Positions 26,103 through 34,393 of a DNA stretch of 64,000 nucleotides are shown piece by piece. Location: positions 1,302,001-1,366,000 of the forward strand of contig CAXXUZ010000003.1 in NCBI GenBank assembly GCA_963667605.2, given 5' to 3'. A program made the position numbers and the translations under genes. The notes under the pieces are model-generated. The model saw only the letters and a list, made by a program, of their open reading frames with translations. It was not told the origin of the DNA and did not search any database. The DNA is from JADLGL01 sp963667605 (GTDB taxonomy: Bacteria > Pseudomonadota > Alphaproteobacteria > Rhizobiales > Kaistiaceae). Each line of letters begins with the position of its first letter. Positions within the stretch are counted from its first letter, which is position 1.

Positions 26103-27302
26103 ATGGCAGAAGCCGCTGAGCTAATCGCGTATGCCTCGCAGCCCGCCTTCGTTGTCGACGGGCGGCAGAAAGTCCTTGCCTTCAACCGGGCCGCTGAAGA
26201 ATTGCTGGACCACAGCCCAGAAGGGGCAATGGCGCTCACCTGCGATCAGTTGTTAAGGGCGGTCCAGCCGGACGGCGGTGCAATGTGCTGCGGCCAGTGC
26301 GAGGGCATTATCGGTCTCAGAGCGTGCCGGCCCTACGCCAACGGACACTGCTTTGTTCAACACAAAGACGGCAGTCACGTTTCCGTGGCGGTGAACACCA
26401 TCGCAATGCCAGGGAACCCGCTCGATTTCGATCGGCCGGTGCCGATTATCTTCATCTCCACCGCTGACTCGGCGTCGGTCACGGAGGTGGAAAACGATAC
26501 CCGACTGCATATTCATACGCTCGGGCGGTTTGCGATTTCGCTCCGAGGCTGCTGTCTGCCGATGGAGCAGTGGCCGCGGAAGCAGGCGGTGCAACTCCTG
26601 AAGTTCCTCGCTGCACATGCTGACCGGCCGCTGCACCGCGAACGGCTGATCGAGCACCTGTGGCCAGATGCCGACGAGCAGAGCGGCTGGGCGCGGCTCA
26701 AGGTCACGGTGCATTTCCTACGCCAGAGGTTACGCGAGGCCGGCTTCCTGCAGGATGTCATAATGACCACTGATTCTTCCTATCTGTTGCGGCAAGATTG
26801 CGTTTGGATCGACTCGGCGGCGTTTGAGGCGCTGGCACGCGAGGGCCGTGCGCAGCAGCGCGCCGGCGCGGTGGCCGATGCCATCCACAGTTTCGATGAG
26901 GCAAGGCGTCTTTACAGAGGCGACTTCATGGAGGCAGACCTCTACGCAGATTGGTGCGCTGAAGACCGCGAGCGGTTTTCCGAGCTCTATATCGAATCGC
27001 TCAACGCGCTGGCTGAACTCCACTTCGCCCGTGGCGAATATGCAGCGGCGGCGCAGGATTGCCACACCGCACTGGTCCGCGAGCCTTGCCGCGAGAGCGT
27101 CCACCGCCTGTTGATGCAGTCGCTTATCGCGTTGCACCGGCCCGAAAGTGCGGTTCGGCAATACCATCGCTGCGAAAGGACCTTGCAGACCGAATTGGGC
27201 GTGTTGCCGGCGGCCGAAACTGTCGCCGTCGTCGCATCGCTTCTCGGCTCAGGGTCGGCGGCGTCAAGCCACATGCATCCGCGCCGCTCGACTCCGCACT
27301 AA
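26103..27302 (+). CDS. PAS + SARP-like (Trans_reg_C-BTAD) transcriptional regulator
   Basis: The 399-residue protein has an N-terminal PAS domain (YASQPAFVVDGRQKVLAFNR, AAEELLDHSPEGAMALT) with a cysteine cluster CCGQC...RAC (about residues 60-74), then an OmpR-like winged helix (IHTLGRFAISLRG, QWPRKQAVQLLKFLAAHADR, LIEHLWPDADEQSGWARLKV) and a bacterial transcriptional activation domain of TPR type (LYRGDFMEADLYADWCAEDR onward). This is the architecture of AfsR/SARP activators, which bind heptamer direct repeats. Just such a repeat lies in the next promoter, before the nar operon. The PAS cysteines could carry a metal, Fe-S cluster or redox switch. The frame is intact. Confidence 0.85.
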   Translation: MAEAAELIAYASQPAFVVDGRQKVLAFNRAAEELLDHSPEGAMALTCDQLLRAVQPDGGAMCCGQCEGIIGLRACRPYANGHCFVQHKDGSHVSVAVNTIAMPGNPLDFDRPVPIIFISTADSASVTEVENDTRLHIHTLGRFAISLRGCCLPMEQWPRKQAVQLLKFLAAHADRPLHRERLIEHLWPDADEQSGWARLKVTVHFLRQRLREAGFLQDVIMTTDSSYLLRQDCVWIDSAAFEALAREGRAQQRAGAVADAIHSFDEARRLYRGDFMEADLYADWCAEDRERFSELYIESLNALAELHFARGEYAAAAQDCHTALVREPCRESVHRLLMQSLIALHRPESAVRQYHRCERTLQTELGVLPAAETVAVVASLLGSGSAASSHMHPRRSTPH

Positions 27303-27325
27303 CAACTCTCGCCTTCTCTGAGGTC

Positions 27326-27347
27326 GTTCTGCGGCAGCCAATGGCCG
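27326..27347 (+). terminator. Possible stem-loop after the regulator gene
   Basis: CTGCGGC and GCCGCAG form a 7-bp stem around an 8-base loop, 25 bases after the regulator stop. The T-rich run (CTTTTCTC) comes about 20 bases later rather than directly, so it is not a canonical intrinsic terminator. It could still separate the regulator from the nar transcript. Confidence 0.3.
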
Positions 27348-27396
27348 CAGCAACAGACTGCGATCTTTTCTCGCCCGTATCCTACAGTCTTCGGCC

Positions 27397-27428
27397 TGTT
27401 ACCAGAGTGTTACCGCGCTGCGTAGGCT
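27397..27428 (+). promoter_or_regulatory. Heptamer direct repeat, probable SARP-type activator site for the nar operon
   Basis: TGTTACC occurs at 27397-27403 and again at 27408-27414, separated by AGAG, so the repeats are phased at 11 bp. Exactly 8 bases after the second heptamer stands TAGGCT (27423-27428), a -10-like hexamer, followed by an AAGGAGG ribosome binding site and GTG 27458. Heptamer repeats with 4-bp spacing and an 8-bp distance to -10 are the known SARP site layout. No good -35 is present, consistent with an activated promoter. The only SARP-like gene in the window ends 95 bases upstream. Confidence 0.6.
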
Positions 27429-27457
27429 CCCCTCTGAACTTAAGGAGGTAAGACCGA

Positions 27458-27706
27458 GTGGCGGGTCAGTCCCAAGATAGGGGGTCAGATACCCCGACCT
27501 TCGTAGCTCGCCTCTGGTTGGAGAAAGGGCCGCGCAACACGCTGTCCTGGCGTGGGCGCGTGAAGCATGTGCAAGGCGATCGGGAAGCATATTTCGGCAC
27601 CCTCAGAGAGCTGCGCGCCTTTCTCGAAGAAATCAGTGGCGTTCCGGCGCCAACCGACAACGACCGCGGCGACGGGCTGGCGGCAAGCAGAAGAGGGCTG
27701 AAATGA
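27458..27706 (+). CDS. Small hypothetical protein, first gene of the nar operon
   Basis: It starts at GTG after a strong TAAGGAGGT sequence. The 82-residue product contains FVARLWLEKGPRNTLSWRGR, VKHVQGDREAYFGTLRELRA and FLEEISGVPAP; the W-R-G-x-V...F-x-L-x-E-L pattern is a short conserved family of about 60-80 residues that I cannot name with certainty. Its stop overlaps the next start (ATGA). Placement ahead of nar structural genes suggests an accessory role in the same system. Confidence 0.65.
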   Translation: MAGQSQDRGSDTPTFVARLWLEKGPRNTLSWRGRVKHVQGDREAYFGTLRELRAFLEEISGVPAPTDNDRGDGLAASRRGLK

Positions 27707-28566
27707 TCGCGTTCTCGCCTGAGCAGGTTCGTGACCTGCTTCGCCAGGTTCCCTATCCGGGGTTCTCCTGCGACATCGTGTCGGCCGGTTTTGTCAAGGA
27801 CATCGACATCAATGGGCCGAGCGTGGTGGTGCATTTCACGCCTAACTCCACCAATACCGGTAAGATCGAACAGATGGAGAGCGGTATTCATGATGCGCTG
27901 GAGCGCGCCGAAATTGAGGATGTCAGGATAACAACTTCGCTTCCGTTCGACGAAGACGACATGGCGCTGCGCAAGCCGATCACGACGGAGGATGATTCGG
28001 ACTACACGATCGACCGGGCGCTCACCGGCGATGGCGCGATGAACCCGCTTCAGGCTGAGCTCAGGGAAGACGGGATCGTCCCCGAGGTCGATGTGCTGCG
28101 CGCTGACATGTCGGGCGCCGCGCCCGGGCCGGGAGTTGGCGTCAACGACCCCGGAGTCGGCCTCGGCGAGGACGAACCGCAACCGTTCGAGGGACCTTCA
28201 GGACCGCCCGGCGAGGATTATGACGGTGCTCTACCGGTGTTCCAGTGGGAAATCGATCCGCACGATTCGTCGGCAGAAAGCGTCGAGACCAGCATTCTGG
28301 TTGACGATTGGGAGGTCCGGGTTTGGTGGCAGGTCCATTCCGGCGGCGAGCTGGTTTACGCCTCGCTGCAGGCGATGCACGACGATGGGGCTGATCACGA
28401 TGGGGCGGCTCGGCCGCATCCGGTCGGTCGTTCGGCGGCAGTCAATCTCGTCTTCGATCGCGGCCGCGAAGCCGTGGTGGCGATTTACGGCACGGTCAAG
28501 GATTTCCGCCCCTTCGTCGAGGCGTTTAGACGCGCCTTGGTCGCTCAGTCCGATAATGAAGAATGA
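27703..28566 (+). CDS. DUF59/MIP18-like protein in the nar operon
   Basis: The 287-residue product has an N-terminal MIP18/DUF59-type module (VRDLLRQVPYPGFSCDIVSA, GFVKDIDINGPSVVVHFTPN, DALERAEIEDVRITTSLPF) like the N-terminus of Mrp/ApbC iron-sulfur carriers. A Pro/Gly-rich linker leads to a second domain (ILVDDWEVRVWWQVHSGGEL, VNLVFDRGREAVVAIYGTVK) that I cannot assign. NarGH carries five iron-sulfur clusters, so a cluster-assembly role is a reasonable inference. Coupled by ATGA to the gene before; narG follows 20 bases later. Confidence 0.6.
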   Translation: MIAFSPEQVRDLLRQVPYPGFSCDIVSAGFVKDIDINGPSVVVHFTPNSTNTGKIEQMESGIHDALERAEIEDVRITTSLPFDEDDMALRKPITTEDDSDYTIDRALTGDGAMNPLQAELREDGIVPEVDVLRADMSGAAPGPGVGVNDPGVGLGEDEPQPFEGPSGPPGEDYDGALPVFQWEIDPHDSSAESVETSILVDDWEVRVWWQVHSGGELVYASLQAMHDDGADHDGAARPHPVGRSAAVNLVFDRGREAVVAIYGTVKDFRPFVEAFRRALVAQSDNEE

Positions 28567-29564
28567 AACAGCGAGGAGAGTTCACAATGAGCAATGACAA
28601 CGGCTCACGCTGGTTTCGAGTTCTCGATGAACCTCGCGGATGGGAGGAGTTCTATCGTCGCCGCTGGAATTACGACAAATCCGTTCGCACCAGCCACAGC
28701 GTCAACTGCTCCGGCTCATGCTCTTGGGAAGTGTTCGTCAAGGACGGGATGATCACTTGGGAGCTGCAGAAGACCGATTGGCCGCAAATAAACGACGAGA
28801 CCCCGAATTACGAACCACGCGGTTGTCAGCGCGGCATCTCCTCGTCCTGGTATCCCTACAGCCCGGTACGCCCAAAATATCCTTATGTTCGCAGCGTCCT
28901 GCTCGACTTTTATCGGGCCGAGCGTGAGGCCGGCAAGGATCCGATCGAAGCCTGGGCGGCGATCGTCGAGGATCCGGCACGCTCCAAGGCCTATCGCAAT
29001 GCGCGCGGCAAGGCCGGTTGGCGTCGCGCCAGTTGGGACGAGTCAACCGAGATCATCGCCGCAGCGAAGCTCTATACGATCAAGAAGTTTGGTGCCGACC
29101 ATCTGGCATCGTTCTCGCCGATCCCCGCGATGAGCATGGTCAGCTTCACCTCAGGGCAACGGCTGTCGAACCTTCTCGGCGGCACCATGCTGAGCTTTTA
29201 CGAATGGTATCACGATCTGCCGCACATCATGCCGATGATGTGGGGCGATCAAACCGACGTTCACGAATCGGCCGATTGGTATCAAAGCGCCTATTGGATC
29301 GTCATGGGCTCGAACCTGCCGATGACGCGGACGACGGATGCCCATTTCGCCTCCGAGCACAAATATAATGGCGGCAAGCTCGTCAATTTGTCGCCCGACT
29401 ATTCCGACGTCACCAAATTCGCCGACCTTTGGGTCCCGGTTCGTCCGGGGACCGACACAGCGTTCCTACTCGCCTGCATCCATGTCATTCTGAAGGAATT
29501 CTACGTCGACCGGCAGACCGACTACTTCCGGCAATATATCGCCCAATATACCAACCTTCCCTTC

Positions 29565-30644
29565 CTAGTGGATGGAATCTAACGCTTGATGCCCGCGTCT
29601 GACAGCGGCGATGATTTTGTCGGGATCCTTTGTCCAGATGAAGGGCTGCGGATCGTTGTTGGTGTGTTCGAGGAAGCGGTTGATGGTGGCCTGGAGATCG
29701 ACGATCGAGTGGAAGACGCCGCGCTTGAGACGTTGCTTTGCGAGCTTTGCGAAGAAACCTTCGACGGCGTTGAGCCAGGAGCAGGATGTTGGGGTGAAGT
29801 GGAAGAAAAAGCGCGGATGGCACGTAAGCCACCCGCGGACCTTGGGATGCTTGTGGGCGGCGTAGTTGTCGAGGATCACATGGACCAGCTTTCCCGCGGG
29901 CACGTCGGCCTCGATGGCGTTGAGGAAGCGAATGAACTCTTGGTGTCGATGGCGCTGCATGCACTGGCCGATGACACGCCCTTCGAGCACGTTCAGCGCG
30001 GCGAACAGCGTGGTCGTGCCGTGCCGCTTGTAGTCATGCGTCATCGTGCCCGCGCGTCCCGTCTTCATCGGCAGCCCGGGTTGGGTGCGGTCGAGCGCCT
30101 GGATCTGGCTCTTCTCGTCAACCGACAGGACAACGGCGTGCGCCGGCGGATCGACATAAAGGCCGACGATGTCCCGCAGCTTGGGAATGAACTCCGGGTC
30201 ACGCGACAGCTTGAACTGCCGGACCCGGTGGGGCTGAAGCCCGTGCGCCCGCCAGATGCGCTGTACCGCGCTGACGCTGATGCCGACCGTCTTGGCCATC
30301 GCCGGCGCCGTCCAATGTGTCGCCTCGTGGCGCGGCGCACTCAGCGTCAGCGCGACGACGCGGTCAGCGATTTCCCGGCCGAGCGGCGGAACGCGCGAGG
30401 GTCGCGTCTTGTCCCGCAGCAACCCCTCGACACCCTCGTGCATGAAGCGCTCCTGCCAACGCCAAACCGCTGTCTTGCTCTTGCCGGTGCAGCGCATGAT
30501 CTCGACCGTGCCGAGACCATCCCCGCTCAGAAGGACGATCCGTGCCCGCCACACGTGTTTCTGCCGGCTGTTCCGGTCCGCAACGACCGCTTCGAGACGA
30601 GCACGGTCGGCGGTACTCACATCGACGATGATTCCTGGCCGCAT
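29565..30644 (-). CDS. IS630-family transposase (copy 3)
   Basis: Full-length with an intact DDE triad. It matches copy 1 at CTGKSK and GRAG but has TCHPR like copies 2 and 4. The stop TAG is again provided by the target at the element edge (29565-29567). Start ATG 30644, with a longer frame open to 30695. Confidence 0.92.
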   Translation of the reverse strand: MRPGIIVDVSTADRARLEAVVADRNSRQKHVWRARIVLLSGDGLGTVEIMRCTGKSKTAVWRWQERFMHEGVEGLLRDKTRPSRVPPLGREIADRVVALTLSAPRHEATHWTAPAMAKTVGISVSAVQRIWRAHGLQPHRVRQFKLSRDPEFIPKLRDIVGLYVDPPAHAVVLSVDEKSQIQALDRTQPGLPMKTGRAGTMTHDYKRHGTTTLFAALNVLEGRVIGQCMQRHRHQEFIRFLNAIEADVPAGKLVHVILDNYAAHKHPKVRGWLTCHPRFFFHFTPTSCSWLNAVEGFFAKLAKQRLKRGVFHSIVDLQATINRFLEHTNNDPQPFIWTKDPDKIIAAVRRGHQALDSIH

Positions 30645-30713
30645 GCGCCAGACTCGCACACGACGTGCCCGGCGAGAATCCCTCGCGGGATTCAAACGTC
30701 AAATTTTATCCAC
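29568..30713 (-). mobile_element. IS630-family insertion sequence, IS870-like, copy 3 (in narG)
   Basis: Same 1146-bp element in reverse orientation, in a CTAG target with TA at 29566-29567 and 30714-30715. It splits narG without loss of coding sequence. An open frame beginning in the element (from 30665) runs on into the second part of narG, so an outward transcript could in principle give a fusion, but no functional enzyme would result. Confidence 0.95.
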
Positions 30714-32590
30714 TAGTGACCCTCAAAGACGAGGGCGATCATTACGGCAGTGGGCGATTCCTCCGCGCCAGCGACATCAAGGCCTATGCCGGCGAGGAGA
30801 ACGCCGAATGGAAACTGCCGCTGTTCGACAGCGACGGTGAGCTTAGGCTGCCCGGCGGATCGCTCGGCTTCCGCTGGGAGAAGAAGAAGGTCGGTCGTTG
30901 GAACCTCAAGAAAGAGGACGTCACCAGCGGTGATGCGTTCGAGCCGATGCGCAGCCTTGCCGACGGCAAGAATGAAGATGTTCAGGTCGAATTCGCCGAT
31001 TTCACCCACACCTTCAACACCACGCTTGGGCAAAGCGAAGGCAAGGGCGCCAAGGCGACTGGGAGCCGCCGCGGAGTTCCCACTCGGATTGTCGAGACCG
31101 TCAATGGTCCGGTCCGGGTCACCACGGCATTCGACTTACTGATGGCCCAATTTGGCGTCAACCGCGGTTTCTCCGGCGACTATCCGGAGGATTACGACGA
31201 CGCCACACGGCCCTACACGCCAGCATGGCAGGAACAGGAAACCGGTGTCAGCCGCAATCTGGTTCTTCGGGTGGCGCGCGAATGGGCCGACACGGCGGAG
31301 AAGACCAAGGGCAAGTGCTTGTTCATCACCGGTTCCGGCATTCTCCATTGGTATCATAGCGGGTCACTGACCTACCGCGCCGGGGCGGTGATGGGGATTC
31401 TCACCGGCTGTCAAGGCGTCAATGGCGGCGGCTTCGCCCATTATGTCGGGACCGAGAAGATCCGGCCCTTTGCCGCGCTCGGAACACTCGCTGCCGCAAC
31501 GGATTGGACCGGACCGCCGCGGCACCAGAACTCGACTTCCTATTTTTATTTCTACACCGATCAATGGCGCCATGACGGAATATCGCTCGATCCGCTTTGG
31601 GCGCCGCGAGCCGAGGTGTTCCCGAATAAGGGCAAGCATGCCGCCAACCTCAACATGATGGCGGTTCGCAATGGCTGGCTTCCGTTCAACCCGCAATTCG
31701 ACAAGCGCAACCCGATGGATGTGCTGCGCGAGGCGAGAGCCGCCGGCTGCAAGACCGAGAAAGAAGTCGGCGCCTGGGTCGCCAAACAGACCAAGGAAGG
31801 CAAGCTCGATTTCGCCCTGGCCGATATCGACGCACCGCAAAACCATCCCAAGGTTCTATGGATCTGGCGCGGCAATCTGATCGGCACCTCGATGCGCGGC
31901 CATGAATATGCGCTCAAGCACCTCCTCGGCACCCACAACAATGTGCTCGGACCCGATCGTGCCAAAGGAATGGTCGACGACATCAAATGGCATCGGGATG
32001 CGCCGCTCGGCAAGCTCGACCTCATCTATAATGTCAATCTCAGGATGGATTCCTCGGCCAACTATTCCGACATCGTCCTGCCGACGGCGCATTGGTACGA
32101 GAAGTACGATCTCACCTGCACCGATCTGCACTCGTTCTTCCATCCCTTTACCCGGGCCCATGACCCGGCCTGGGAGAGCAAGGATGATTGGGAGACGTTC
32201 AAGATGATCGCCCAAAAGATCAGCGAGCTCGCCAAGACTTTCATGCCCGATCCGGTCGAGGATCTAGTCCTCAACGCGCTGATCACTGACACACCGGACG
32301 AGATGGCTCAGCCGATGGGCGAGCTCAGGGATTGGAGGTCGGGAGAGGCCGAGCCGATCCCCGGCAAGACCTTCCCCAATGTGAAAGTGGTCGAGCGCGA
32401 CTATACCAAGATCGCCGACATGTCTGTGACTCTGGGCCCCAAGGTCGCGCAGCCGGACGGTTATGGCGCCAAGGGGATCAAGGGCGACCTCACCGAGGTC
32501 TGCGAAGAGCTCAAGGAAAGCTATCTGGTCGGCGAGAAGAACGGCCTGCCGTCACTGGAGGACGCCCGCCAGGTTGCGGAAGTTATCCTT

Positions 32591-33246
32591 CGCATATCGC
32601 CGGCATGGCGACCGACGGCGAGATCGCACTGCGGAATCAGGCACTGGTCGCTTTCACCTACGTGACCGGCATCAGGGACGGCGCCATAGCGAGTTTGCGC
32701 CTTAAGCATGTCGACGTTGGTCGCTTGCTCGTCGTCTAGGACCCAAATGAGGTCAACACCAAATTCTCGAAACTCATCGAGACCTTCTTTTTTCCGGTTG
32801 GCCCAGAGTTCGAGCAGATCGTCATCGACTGGATCCGTTTCCTGCGCGAAGGGAAGCTGTTCAACGACGACGACCCGCTGTTTCCGCGGACGCGCATCGG
32901 GGTAAATGAAGAGGGGGTCTTTGCCGCGCAGGGCATAGAACCGCGCTTTTGGTCGTCGGCGGCCTCTATTCGAACAATCTTCAAAGAATCGTTCCAGGCA
33001 GCCGGCATTTATCCGTTCACGCCGCACAGCTTCCGTACGACCCTAGTTCGACTCGGCCAACGCCTTTGCCGAACGCCCGAGCAGTTCAAGGCGTGGTCAC
33101 AAAATCTGGGTCATTCCGACCCGCTGACCACTTTCACAAGCTACGGCCGAGTGGATTTGGCGCGGCAAGGGGAATTGATCCGTTCCTCCACCGAGCAAAC
33201 TGACGATCCGGCCTTGATCGAACAGATCCGCCGCCTGGTCGCCTGA
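32591..33246 (+). pseudogene. Tyrosine recombinase fragment with nonsense codon
   Basis: Following the narG break, one frame reads ALRNQALVAFTYVTGIRDGA, SLRLKHVDVGRLLVV, then TAG (32737-32739), then DPNEVNTKFSKLIETFFFPV without any frame change, and TPHSFRTTLVRLGQRLC, QNLGHSDPLTTFTSYGRVDL to TGA 33246. Catalytic Arg region (GIRDGAIASL), H-x-x-R (HSFR), GH and Tyr can be aligned to phage-type integrases. The N-terminal domain is missing and TAG probably replaces CAG. This fragment occupies the place of the narG 3' end, narH and narJ. Confidence 0.85.
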
Positions 33247-33339
33247 GCGAGCGGACCATCTCGCAGCCTGCACGGCAAGACTGGACACTGGAAGTCCGGT
33301 TCATACGAAAGGCAATGCGGTAGCTGCAGGAGAATCGAC

Positions 33340-34101
33340 ATGAACACACTGCTTTGGGTTGGTCTCCCTTATCTCGCCATAACGCTGTTCTTCGTCGTGC
33401 CGTTCATCCGGATGATCTATCGACCCTTCGGGATCACCACCCGAGCGAGCAGTATGTTCAATCGAGGGGTACTCGGTACCGCCTCGCTGCTTCTGCATTG
33501 GGGCATCATTCTCCTCTTTATTGGCCAGTTGATCGGGTTCCTCGGCGGTCTCTCCGGATCGGCTATCGCGGTCGATATCTTCTTCTATGTCGGCCTGGTC
33601 GGCGGGGTGATGGCGATCGCCGGTTCGGTGATTGCGCTGATCCGTCGGTTCTATGTTCCGGAAGTCCGGGCACTCAGCCAGATTGACGATTACATCGTCC
33701 ATTTCTTCCTGATCCTGATCATCGGCGTCGGACTTTATCAGGTAGTCATCGACCAGATCTGGGGCGCCGCGTTCGCCGGTTCGGCCTATTTCGTAAGCCT
33801 CTTCCGGTTCAATCCCGAGCCGGAACTGATGGCCGGTGCCGGCTTCCTGACGCAGATCCACGTCCTGGCCGGCTTCGTGTTCGCCGCCTATTTCCCGTTC
33901 ACCAAGCTGATTCACGTTTGGACCTACCCGATCAACTTCGTCGTCCGGCCTTATCAGTCGATGCGGACGGTGGCCAACAAGTTCAACCGGCGCTGGGAAT
34001 TTCCTGCTGAGAAGCGACAAGTCGTTCCTGACCTATTTCGCCGCCTCTCTCATCATTATCCTCCTCACCGTAGCGTTCCTGACACGCCAGCCGAGCCTTG
34101 A
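33340..34101 (+). CDS. narI: Respiratory nitrate reductase gamma subunit (cytochrome b)
   Basis: The membrane protein starts MNTLLWVGLPYLAITLFFVV after a CAGGAGA site and has five hydrophobic helices, with the haem-ligand His candidates in LLHWGIILLFIGQLIGFLGG, DYIVHFFLILIIGVGLYQVV, THVLAGF-like QIHVLAGFVFAAYFPFTKLI and HVWTYPINFVVRPYQS. It transfers quinol electrons to NarH. The C-terminal 24 codons (after RRWEFPAEK) may be out-of-frame extension, because the cytochrome c frame begins there. Without narH and an intact narG it cannot serve nitrate reduction. Confidence 0.9.
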   Translation: MNTLLWVGLPYLAITLFFVVPFIRMIYRPFGITTRASSMFNRGVLGTASLLLHWGIILLFIGQLIGFLGGLSGSAIAVDIFFYVGLVGGVMAIAGSVIALIRRFYVPEVRALSQIDDYIVHFFLILIIGVGLYQVVIDQIWGAAFAGSAYFVSLFRFNPEPELMAGAGFLTQIHVLAGFVFAAYFPFTKLIHVWTYPINFVVRPYQSMRTVANKFNRRWEFPAEKRQVVPDLFRRLSHHYPPHRSVPDTPAEP

Positions 34102-34365
34102 CGGCTTTGACGTGGCAATCGCCGCCGAGGATGGCTTTGCCGTGGCTACCGATCATGGCGAACAGACCGGCTTTGCTCTTTATGTCAGCCAATGCGCGCG
34201 CTGCCATGGTGTCGATGGTGATGGCAACGGTCCGCCGGTATTCCCAATGGTGTGGCGCCGTTGATGCCGGCCTTCAGCTACCTCGCTCCTGACGAGATCT
34301 GGGCGATCGTCGCCCACCTCCGACGCAACATCTTGCCGCGTTCGCTGACAGTGGGCGCGCGGTAG
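34001..34365 (+). pseudogene. Membrane-anchored cytochrome c, frameshifted and shortened
   Basis: In a frame overlapping the narI end: KSFLTYFAASLIIILLTVAF (an N-terminal anchor), then LYVSQCARCHGVDGDGNGPP with the CxxCH haem site. A frameshift near 34240 changes to NGVAPLMPAFSYLAPDEIWA and IVAHLRRNILP, which carries the axial Met region. The spacing between CxxCH and Met is much shorter than in ordinary cytochromes c, so there is likely a deletion too. No proper start codon is visible. It probably supplied electrons within the nar operon. Confidence 0.75.
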
Positions 34366-34393
34366 CGGGCTGGAGCGGGCTGGAGCGGGAGAG

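Larger units (their letters stand above)
28587..32590 (+). pseudogene. narG: Respiratory nitrate reductase alpha subunit, split by IS630 and 3'-truncated
   Basis: The start ATG 28587 follows GCGAGGAGAG. Part 1 (28587-29567) has the FS0 cluster motif: His37, Cys41, Cys45 in HSVNCSGSCSW and Cys80 in EPRGCQRG. YEWYHDLPHIMPMMWGDQTD includes the region of the Mo-ligand Asp. Part 2 (from 30716) continues LKDEGDHYGSGRFLRASDIK to KVVERDYTKIADM and ARQVAEVIL. Deleting the element rejoins NLPFLVTLKDEG in frame. Homology stops at about 32590, roughly 950 of about 1240 residues, at a junction with an integrase fragment. The enzyme reduces nitrate to nitrite on the cytoplasmic face; narH and narJ are absent. 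Confidence 0.93.

Noticed and set aside
32591..33340. Possible narH or narJ
   Set aside because: All three plus frames were read; only the recombinase fragment shows family patterns, with no ferredoxin cysteine clusters of NarH.
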